The notes under the pieces were generated by a model. It saw nothing but the letters and a program-made list of their open reading frames with translations, ran no database searches and was not told where the DNA came from. The translations under genes and the position numbers were made by a program. A stretch of DNA of 13,476 bases from SLFT01 sp964493075 (GTDB taxonomy: Bacteria > Hydrogenedentota > Hydrogenedentia > Hydrogenedentales > CAITNO01): contig CAZBNU010000101.1 of the NCBI GenBank assembly GCA_964493075.1, forward strand, positions 1 to 13,476, in the 5' to 3' direction. This document shows positions 1 through 5,762 of the stretch, piece by piece. The first letter of the stretch is position 1. The number at the start of each line of letters is the position of its first letter.

Positions 1-1
1 G

Positions 2-994
2 ACCTGTACACAAATGGAAATGCTGAAAGAAGCTTGCCTTGCAAACAAATTGTCGGAGAAACAGCAAATACTCGTTATACGGCATCTTCAGGAGTGCCCC
101 CAATGCCGCAAAGCACTTGAGGAAGCACGGGCGCGCACTCCCAAACCCAACCCCGTTCAAGAAGCGCAGGAGAGGCCAAAGCAAAAGTCCTTTAGCTGGT
201 TCGGAGTNNNNNNNNNNTGTGTAGGATTTATGCTGTTAATTGTTGGTGGTGTTTTGCTTCCAGCACTGACTCGCTCCCGTGAGTCCGGGCATTACGTCAC
301 TGTAGAAGGCAATCTCAAGCAATGGGGGCTTATCTTCAAGATGTACGTCAATGATAGTCCTGCTGAAAACTTCACGCCTTTAACTCAATACGATGATCTT
401 TGGGTTCCTGATTTGAACGTACTCTATCCAGAATATCTTACGGACTTATACATTGCGAGTGACCCGAGTAACTCAGATATAAGCAACAGGATGTACGACA
501 TAATGAGCCATAATCCGCCCTACCTTGAAGAAATAACGCACCTAATGGCTCAAACCTATGTATATCCCGGCTGGCTTGTCCACAAAAATGAAGATGTAGA
601 AGTGATGAAACAGTTTCGCATTGCAGACGACATACACATAGGAGATGTTGGGAAATATCCGGATAAGACCTACTGGATGCGTAAAGGCATCGAACGCTTC
701 CTTATTACCGACATCAACAATCCCGAGGCATCCACCATGGCACAATCCTTGGTATCTGTCATGATCGCCCGTCCACGCCCGGGACGACCCACACGTGAAA
801 GTTTGTTATCAAAGAACCCGCAAAAAATTGTTGTGCCTGTACTCTTTCTTGATGGCCACGTGGAACAGATTCCTTTGGATGAAGCGCCCGACCACATTAA
901 GGCGTTAGTCGAATTGTTCCCAGAACCGATGGACGAGGATGAAGAATCAGAGACCGAAAGTTACATTGATGAAAGGGATGAACAGGATGAATAA
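2..994 (+). CDS. zf-HC2 anti-sigma-like protein with pseudopilin-like outer domain (5' partial)
   Basis: Probable membrane-anchored regulator. The frame is open to the left window edge, so the true start lies upstream. An ATG at 14 exists, but starting there would lose the first zinc ligand. Cys at 5-7, His at 83-85 and Cys at 95-97 and 104-106 give C-x25-H-x3-C-x2-C, the spacing of zf-HC2 anti-sigma domains. A linker rich in Pro, Lys and Gln follows, then one hydrophobic helix (about 218-270) ending in 'LLPALTRSRESGH', and an outer domain with 'NLKQWGLIFKMY' and a C-terminal 'VLFLDGHVE'. These last motifs are typical of H-X9-DG pseudopilin-like proteins, although the motif's His is missing and there is no prepilin cleavage site. 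The tail is very acidic. A 10-N gap (208-217) falls at the start of the helix. By family knowledge zf-HC2 domains bind ECF sigma factors; a sigma gene just upstream is expected but outside the window. The regulatory role is inferred. Confidence 0.75.
   Translation, partial: TCTQMEMLKEACLANKLSEKQQILVIRHLQECPQCRKALEEARARTPKPNPVQEAQERPKQKSFSWFGXXXXCVGFMLLIVGGVLLPALTRSRESGHYVTVEGNLKQWGLIFKMYVNDSPAENFTPLTQYDDLWVPDLNVLYPEYLTDLYIASDPSNSDISNRMYDIMSHNPPYLEEITHLMAQTYVYPGWLVHKNEDVEVMKQFRIADDIHIGDVGKYPDKTYWMRKGIERFLITDINNPEASTMAQSLVSVMIARPRPGRPTRESLLSKNPQKIVVPVLFLDGHVEQIPLDEAPDHIKALVELFPEPMDEDEESETESYIDERDEQDE
208..217. other. Assembly gap of 10 N inside the first tandem gene
   Basis: Ten N between the conserved Phe-Ser-Trp and the transmembrane segment. 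The paralog has only two codons between the matching glycine (GGA) and cysteine (TGT); here there are four, counting the Ns. This suggests about 4 missing bases, not 10. The frame survives either way. Confidence 0.9.
973..977 (+). promoter_or_regulatory. Ribosome binding site deciding the start of the second tandem gene
   Basis: AAGGG at 973-977 lies inside the end of the first tandem gene, nine bases before the ATG at 987. It supports that start over the ATGs at 939, 969 and 978. Confidence 0.5.
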
Positions 995-1829
995 AGAAAC
1001 AACAGAAAAAGAACTGCAAGAGACACCGGAGCAAGAGGCCTTTAGTTGGTCTGGACTGGCTTGTATAGGGTTCATATTCCTGATGGTCACGGGCTGGTTT
1101 CTGATCCCCGCACTGGTCCGCGCCCGAGAGAGTGGACATCCTCCTAACGTAAGCAACTACCTTAAGCAATGGGGACTCATCTACAAGATGTATGCCAATG
1201 AAAGTCCGGGCAAGCAATACCCGCCACTTACAAACCATGATGGTTTATGGGTTCCTGATTTGAAGACGATCTACCCGGAATATCTCACGGACGAAGATAT
1301 TGTGATCGCCCCGGAAAATTGGATAAACGACTATGCAACGCTACATGAAGAACTATACGATAAGACCTATCTTCATAATCAGGTTGACATTGACAAGTTG
1401 ACACAGATTATGGCACAAAGTTATGTGTATGCCGGGTGGGTCGTGTACGAAGATACGGATGTGGAGTTCATGAAACGCTTTCGTACGACAGAAGGCATGC
1501 ACATAGGCGATATTGAAACAGAAGAAGCAAGTTCCTACTGGATACGTGAAGGTGTGGAACGATTCTTTATAACGGACATCAACAATCCCGGTGCAAGTGC
1601 TATGGAGCAATCCAAAATCCCGCTTATGGTTGCCCGTCCTGGCCCGGAAAAATATTACGGTAGAGGTTGTGCTGGCTTTTTCAATAAACATTTTTTAGAT
1701 AAACCAAAGCCGCTTTTCGTACCTGTGCTCTATCTTGATGGCCACGTTGAAAGTATACCTCTGGAAAAAGCGCCTGACCATATTAAGGCGTTAGTCGAAT
1801 TGTTTCCAGAACCGATGGAAGAGGAGTGA
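987..1829 (+). CDS. Membrane protein with pseudopilin-like outer domain, paralog of the preceding gene
   Basis: A protein of 280 residues, with about half of aligned residues identical by eye to the preceding protein. The start at 987 is chosen because GGG at 975-977 lies nine bases upstream and the ATG overlaps the upstream stop in an ATGAATAA arrangement, implying translational coupling. ATGs at 939, 969 and 978 are in frame but lie inside the previous gene and add nothing conserved. The protein has a short charged N-terminus (about 18 residues) with no zinc ligands, one hydrophobic helix (about residues 22-45, ending 'LIPALVRARESGH'), then 'YLKQWGLIYKMYANESPG', 'ERFFITDINNPGASAM' and 'VLYLDGHVE'. 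It therefore matches the membrane and outer parts of its neighbour and lacks the cytoplasmic zinc-binding module. It could be a partner subunit or decoy for the first protein, or an independent envelope protein. Family assignment comes from motifs only and the function is unknown. Confidence 0.8.
   Translation: MNKETTEKELQETPEQEAFSWSGLACIGFIFLMVTGWFLIPALVRARESGHPPNVSNYLKQWGLIYKMYANESPGKQYPPLTNHDGLWVPDLKTIYPEYLTDEDIVIAPENWINDYATLHEELYDKTYLHNQVDIDKLTQIMAQSYVYAGWVVYEDTDVEFMKRFRTTEGMHIGDIETEEASSYWIREGVERFFITDINNPGASAMEQSKIPLMVARPGPEKYYGRGCAGFFNKHFLDKPKPLFVPVLYLDGHVESIPLEKAPDHIKALVELFPEPMEEE
1768..1819 (+). repeat. Second copy of a nearly identical 52-base segment (first copy 882-933)
   Basis: The 3' ends of the two tandem genes share a 52-base block that differs at only three positions, all C/T changes at silent third codon positions (Pro, His and Phe codons). 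It encodes the C-terminal 'APDHIKALVELFPEPM' of both proteins. The rest of the genes is far more diverged, so this block points to recent gene conversion or strong local constraint. Confidence 0.75.
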
Positions 1830-1848
1830 GAATTAGGAACGGCTGAAA

Positions 1849-1919
1849 CGTAGGCGTACCTTCTCTGGTGCGCCTACCCGCAAGTGACACACTGGCGCAC
1901 CTGGGAAGGTACTCCTACG
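1849..1919. repeat. Long imperfect inverted repeat between convergent genes
   Basis: Arms at 1849-1874 and 1894-1919 match in inverted orientation at 23 of 26 positions around a 19-base loop. The left arm and the start of the loop also form a smaller hairpin by themselves: 11-base arms at 1850-1860 and 1867-1877 with one G-T mismatch. It lies 19 bases after the stop of the second tandem gene. There is no T-run after it, so it is not a classical intrinsic terminator. It may instead be a mobile palindromic unit (MITE or REP-like) or an RNA 3' end structure. Confidence 0.7.
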
Positions 1920-1935
1920 GAAGAGAATGAAAAAT

Positions 1936-1967
1936 GGTGGGTTTCGCATCCGCTTCACCCACCCTAC
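1936..1967. repeat. REP-like palindrome (GGTGGGT ... ACCCACC)
   Basis: Arms GGTGGGT at 1936-1942 and ACCCACC at 1957-1963 enclose a symmetric interior of TTC, GC, ATCC, GC, TTC. This gives a 7-bp stem, a 3x3 internal loop, two inner G-C pairs and a 4-base tip. CTAC follows at 1964-1967, so the minus strand begins GTAGGGTGGGT. From memory this GTAGGGTGGG...ACCCACC pattern recurs in many unrelated bacterial genomes as a short palindromic repeat. Its function is unknown. It ends 24 bases before the stop of the convergent phosphatase gene. Confidence 0.6.
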
Positions 1968-1991
1968 AGTTCATCCGGTTTATCCCCTTCA

Positions 1992-3863
1992 TCAATGTGT
2001 AGTGAAATGTATTTCGATGGCAGAAAATTCATCCGGGGCAACCGGTTCCACTTCGGTGATTGTTTTCTGGTCTTTGCCTTCGCCGACCTTTACCGTATAA
2101 CTTCCTTCTTCAAAAACGCCGGGCTGATAGGTGCTGCCCTTGATGCGCAGGGTGTATACCACTTCATTATTGGCTTCGTTGATGACCTGCACCACGGGGT
2201 TCTCGCAGCCACTGATGTTGAGGGTTGGCAGGAACGCGACCGGCTTGCGGCTGTAGTTGTCGGTTTGCTTGATGGTCATGGGCCAGCCGGGGTATTGCTG
2301 TGCGGTTGCGTCCATAACATCCACATTACGCGGCCAGCACTCGGAGGTGATGGTGCGGTTTTCTTTATTGAAGCGGACAATGCCGAATCCCGCTGCGCGG
2401 GTGGTCAGTTTGCTGCCATCGGCCGGTTCCTTGTCGGGATTCGCTGCTGCCCAGCAGGTGATGCGGTTGCCGAAACCGTCAAAATGACGACCGGTATATT
2501 CCGGCATACCCGGCTGAAGATTCCCGCCCGGTTTCAGCGGTTCCCACCAGCGCAGGTACAGGTTCGCAATGGAAGGTACGCAGAAGGAATAGCAGGCGTC
2601 TTCCCACTCGTCAATGCCATGATGAAAGATGGTGGCCAAATGCTGGTCGCCTGCAATATGCACGGCGAAACATCGCCGGATTTCCGCCAGCGCCTTGTTG
2701 CGTCCGGTCTGGGGCCAACCGTTGGAATCCATATCTGCATGAAGCCGCCCACCAGTCTTCCCGTGAATATGCGCACCGCCACAGAAAATGGTCTGGGACA
2801 GCACCGCTTTCATGTCGGCGTCCTGCCAGTCCTGACCCCATGCATTCAGAAAAGACAGCTGGCGTTCGCCCAGCAATACCGCCCCTTCCACGTCCACGCT
2901 CTTCGGGTCGTACTCCGGGTCCAGAATATGGTCGGGACGGGGTCCGCGCTGGGGCACCAGCCCTTCGGGTCCTGACTTGAACTTGCGGTCTTCAATGATG
3001 GCAAAACTGATTCGGCCAAGATTCAATGCGGTATAATAGACGCCAATGCCCTGCTGGATGGGTGTGGGATCATAGGGGTCCGGCAGATGCCAGGTCTGTG
3101 CGCGCTCGACGGCTTTTACGTAACTGACTGGCATAAAGTAGCCACCGTCATGCCCGGCAGGGGTATGGGATTTTTTCCCGGCGGCCCCCCAGAGGTTCGC
3201 CTGTCCCACGTCGTGATCATCGGGAATGGTGATGGTGGGTCGGTTGCGAATGATGTCGCCAAAATCGCGTCCGAACCGAAGCCAATAGCCCAAATGATGT
3301 TTGTGATCGTAGACCTGGTCACCGGAGAAGAACAGCAGGTCCGGGTTAATCTTCTTGATGTTCTCCACAATATCGGTGCGGGGAATGTCGCCGCCATGCC
3401 CTTCGTAGATGGAGTTGCCCGTGAACGCCGCCACAACAATTTCGTTCTTCTCGACCGGATCGCGCCGAATAAGTCCTTCATAAGTGGCAACCCCATCCAA
3501 CGCACTTACCTGGTAGGCTTTGTCCTGCGTCATGTCCCAGTTTTCCACCCGAAAATGTGCCGTCCAGGTCTTATCCTTTACCTCATTGCCGTACTCATCT
3601 TCGGTGATCTTGGTTTCGGCAACTTTTTTCCACCCGTCACCTTCCTTGACATTCAGAACAGCGGTGCGGCTTTCGTCGTCTTTCAACGGGTAGAATTGAA
3701 CGGTCATTTTCAGCACATCGTTGCATACCGTATATAAAGCCATGCAGATGCGTTCTTCCGGCTTCACTTCTGGTATGGCAACAACACCTTTGTCGGCAGC
3801 GAAAACACTGGACGCGCCAGCAACCAGAAAAATCAAGGCCAGGGTTATGGATGCGCATTTCAT
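1992..3863 (-). CDS. Secreted PhoD-like metallophosphatase
   Basis: Probable exported phosphoesterase or alkaline phosphatase of the PhoD-like metallophosphatase family, 623 residues. The start at 3863 was chosen over an upstream in-frame ATG at 3923 because AAGGAG (3872-3877) sits eight bases before it and the protein then opens with a Sec signal peptide, 'MKCASITLALIFLVAGASSV', ending in 'FAA'. An N-terminal beta-rich region (about 25-150) precedes the catalytic domain. Visible metal-binding motifs are GDQVYD at residues 181-186, DDHD at 215-218 and GDQH at 405-408, in the order expected for the family. A beta-rich C-terminal extension follows (about 530-623). The substrate is unknown: phosphate monoesters, diesters and lipid-linked phosphates are all possible. 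The gene lies 63 bases after the SDR gene on the same strand, so co-transcription is possible though not required. It converges with the tandem membrane-protein genes. Confidence 0.85.
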   Translation of the reverse strand: MKCASITLALIFLVAGASSVFAADKGVVAIPEVKPEERICMALYTVCNDVLKMTVQFYPLKDDESRTAVLNVKEGDGWKKVAETKITEDEYGNEVKDKTWTAHFRVENWDMTQDKAYQVSALDGVATYEGLIRRDPVEKNEIVVAAFTGNSIYEGHGGDIPRTDIVENIKKINPDLLFFSGDQVYDHKHHLGYWLRFGRDFGDIIRNRPTITIPDDHDVGQANLWGAAGKKSHTPAGHDGGYFMPVSYVKAVERAQTWHLPDPYDPTPIQQGIGVYYTALNLGRISFAIIEDRKFKSGPEGLVPQRGPRPDHILDPEYDPKSVDVEGAVLLGERQLSFLNAWGQDWQDADMKAVLSQTIFCGGAHIHGKTGGRLHADMDSNGWPQTGRNKALAEIRRCFAVHIAGDQHLATIFHHGIDEWEDACYSFCVPSIANLYLRWWEPLKPGGNLQPGMPEYTGRHFDGFGNRITCWAAANPDKEPADGSKLTTRAAGFGIVRFNKENRTITSECWPRNVDVMDATAQQYPGWPMTIKQTDNYSRKPVAFLPTLNISGCENPVVQVINEANNEVVYTLRIKGSTYQPGVFEEGSYTVKVGEGKDQKTITEVEPVAPDEFSAIEIHFTTH

Positions 3864-3926
3864 GAGTGTAACTCCTTTTGTTGTTATCCGGCCATGATAC
3901 CCACCAGGAATCATGCGGTTCAAGCA

Positions 3927-5381
3927 CTATTGTGAATTCAACTCTCTTGCCTTTTTGGCAATACCATTCAGCATTCCCGCGAAAACAAACTGATGCACAA
4001 TAAACAAGGCGTACCAGTACACAATACCAAACAGGCCGACAGGATCGTATTCAGCGGTCTGACAAATCACTACACCATCGCCGTCGGGCGTCACTTCGAA
4101 CTGTAGCCAGGCGCGTCCGGGCAGACGCATTTCTGCGGCCAGAGTGAGTTGTCGCGGCGGGTCAAAGACTTCCACGCGCCAGCAGTCCACCACATCGCCC
4201 AGACGCAATTCTTCCGGGTCGCGTCTGCCCCGGTGCATACCCACACCGCCCACCGCCCAGTCCAGCAGCCCCCGCAATTTCCACAGCCAGTTGCCGTAGT
4301 AATAGCCGTTTTTGCCGCCGATGCGTTCAATCGCCGCGAAGGCGAATTCCGGCGGCGCATCCACATGGCGGCGACGGCTGTCCACAATCCTGCTGCCGAA
4401 CACCACCCCGCCCCAGTTGGGCTTTTCCACAGAGGACAGCGCATCCGTCCAGTGGGTCTCCGTGAATTCCTGGTCTTCCTTGCGCAACGCAAGTTCAATG
4501 GCCTCACGCACGCCCCGCGGCTGAATGTCAAAGTCGCGCAATGCGTCCGGATGCAGCACAACACTCGGCGTGGTAATGCTTTCTATCAGCCGCCGTCCGA
4601 TGGAGGCAAAGACAGGCGTCACCAGCCCCAGCCACAGACTGGACAGCCACGGCGTCAGTACAGGGACGGCAATGTAAATGCGGCGCAACCCCACCACCTT
4701 GCCGTATGCCTTCATGAGGTCAATATAAGACATGCGTTCCGCGCCGCCGATCTCATAGATGCGGCTTTCTCCTGTCGGCAGGTCGAGCGCTGCGGCCAGG
4801 TAGGCGAGCACATCCTCAATGGCGATGGGTTGCGCCATCACCGATACCCAGCGGGGCGTGATCATCACCGGAAGCCGCTGCATGAGCGCACGGATGAGTT
4901 CAAAAGAAAGGCTGCCGCTGCCGATGATGACCGACGCACGAAATTCGATAGTTTCAATGCCGGAGGTGCGCAGAATTTCACCGGTGTGGATACGGCTGCG
5001 CATGTGCGGCGAAGGCGTCACAGACGGGTCGCACAGCCCACCGAGATAGATGATGCGCCGCACACCGGCCTGTTTCGCCGCATCGGCAAAGTTTTGCGCA
5101 GTGCGTTCCTCTTCCGCTTCGAAGTCGCCCTTGTTGCCCAGCGAATGCACCAGATAGTAGGCCGTTTCTACGCCCTTAAACGCTTTTTCCAAAGACGCCG
5201 GATCGGACAGGTCGCCTTGCACCACTTCCGTATCATCACATACGCGATCATACAGTGCTTTAGGCCTGCGTGCCAGACAGCGCACCTGCTTCCCCCGATC
5301 TTCCAGCACATGTATAAGACGCCCGCCAATATAGCCGGTGGCGCCTGCGATCAGTATAGTTCGTTTTTTTTTGGATTTCAT
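3927..5381 (-). CDS. SDR-family NAD(P)-binding protein with C-terminal DUF2867 domain
   Basis: A protein of 484 residues. The N-terminal half is an atypical/extended short-chain dehydrogenase with the nucleotide-binding motif GATGYIG at residues 13-19, 'CLARRP' and 'VVQGDLSDPASLEKAF' after it, and 'AYYLVHSL', a hallmark of this subfamily. From about residue 320 a second domain matches DUF2867 in length and composition ('WGGVVFGSRIVDSRRRHV' through to 'LPGRAWLQFEV'). A hydrophobic stretch lies near the C-terminus ('FGIVYWYALFIVHQFVFAGM'), which may contact the membrane. The start at 5381 is the only sensible one, but its ribosome binding site is weak. It lies 18 bases after the DUF2177 gene, so the two probably share a transcript and coupling may help initiation. 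A run of nine A sits in codons 4-6. The reaction and substrate are unknown; the fold and domain pair are well supported. Confidence 0.85.
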   Translation of the reverse strand: MKSKKKRTILIAGATGYIGGRLIHVLEDRGKQVRCLARRPKALYDRVCDDTEVVQGDLSDPASLEKAFKGVETAYYLVHSLGNKGDFEAEEERTAQNFADAAKQAGVRRIIYLGGLCDPSVTPSPHMRSRIHTGEILRTSGIETIEFRASVIIGSGSLSFELIRALMQRLPVMITPRWVSVMAQPIAIEDVLAYLAAALDLPTGESRIYEIGGAERMSYIDLMKAYGKVVGLRRIYIAVPVLTPWLSSLWLGLVTPVFASIGRRLIESITTPSVVLHPDALRDFDIQPRGVREAIELALRKEDQEFTETHWTDALSSVEKPNWGGVVFGSRIVDSRRRHVDAPPEFAFAAIERIGGKNGYYYGNWLWKLRGLLDWAVGGVGMHRGRRDPEELRLGDVVDCWRVEVFDPPRQLTLAAEMRLPGRAWLQFEVTPDGDGVVICQTAEYDPVGLFGIVYWYALFIVHQFVFAGMLNGIAKKARELNSQ

Positions 5382-5399
5382 GTTGGTGCTGCTGATCTC

Positions 5400-5588
5400 T
5401 TACAGATATCGTTCCAGAATACGGTTTGCGATAGCCATAGCTGTCGCGGTAAGAGAGCATACCACCGCACCCCAAAGGATATCCACTACCGTGACCACCA
5501 GCGGCCAGTCCCTGAGCAGGGCGTAATTGGTCAGGTCGTACACGGCATAAACGACGGCCCCGAAGACAGCGCCCCAGAGCAGCACCTG
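5400..5588 (-). CDS. DUF2177 family membrane protein, C-terminal part
   Basis: The last 62 residues of a small integral membrane protein, truncated by the 100-N gap. The sequence 'LLWGAVFGAVVYAVYDLTNY' and then 'WPLVVTVVDILWGAVVC' are characteristic of DUF2177, forming two transmembrane helices with the conserved YDLTN and VD-x-x-WG patterns. Family members are about 130-140 residues long, so roughly 70 N-terminal residues should lie in the gap. An open frame formally continues through the Ns to 5747, but the residues on the far side do not look like a DUF2177 N-terminus and are not included. Its function is unknown. From general knowledge, DUF2177 genes often sit near SDR, DUF1365 and cyclopropane-fatty-acid synthase genes in lipid or photo-oxidative stress clusters; here only the SDR neighbour is visible. 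Confidence 0.75.
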   Translation of the reverse strand, partial: QVLLWGAVFGAVVYAVYDLTNYALLRDWPLVVTVVDILWGAVVCSLTATAMAIANRILERYL

Positions 5589-5688
5589 NNNNNNNNNNNN
5601 NNNNNNNNNNNNNNNNNNNNNNNNNNNNNNNNNNNNNNNNNNNNNNNNNNNNNNNNNNNNNNNNNNNNNNNNNNNNNNNNNNNNNNNN
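5589..5688. other. Scaffold gap of 100 N
   Basis: Exactly 100 N, the conventional placeholder for a gap of unknown size. Missing DUF2177 residues (about 70 codons) plus the upstream sequence of the divergent gene imply that the true gap is longer than 100 bases, unless the join itself is wrong. Confidence 0.9.
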
Positions 5689-5701
5689 GTGGGAACCGTC
5701 C

Positions 5702-5707
5702 TATAAT
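5702..5707 (+). promoter_or_regulatory. Candidate -10 box (TATAAT) for the alpha-barrel/Asp-box gene
   Basis: A perfect TATAAT 55 bases before the ATG at 5763. With a 17-base spacer the -35 box would fall at 5679-5684, inside the gap, so it cannot be checked. Transcription would start near 5714, giving a leader of about 49 bases. Confidence 0.4.
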
Positions 5708-5762
5708 GAAGAATCAGTACAGGCTTGTGCATTCCACATAATATCAAAGGAAGGAAACCAAG

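Noticed and set aside
1884..2975. Plus-strand open frame of 363 codons opposite the PhoD-like gene
   Set aside because: It is antisense to a gene with signal peptide and metal motifs, shows no family motifs, and begins inside the palindromic spacer.
5366..5374. Run of nine A (minus strand) in codons 4-6 of the SDR gene, possible slippage or phase-variation site
   Set aside because: A single A-run encoding Lys residues at an N-terminus is common, the frame is intact, and no second frame offers an alternative product.
4149..5741. Long plus-strand open frame (530 codons) opposite the SDR and DUF2177 genes
   Set aside because: It is antisense to clearly recognisable genes, is rich in His, Arg and Gln as expected for a shadow frame, and runs through the 100-N gap.
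5589..5747. N-terminal extension of the DUF2177 frame through the gap to an ATG at 5747
   Set aside because: The frame across a gap of unknown length is meaningless, and the residues beyond it do not resemble a DUF2177 start.
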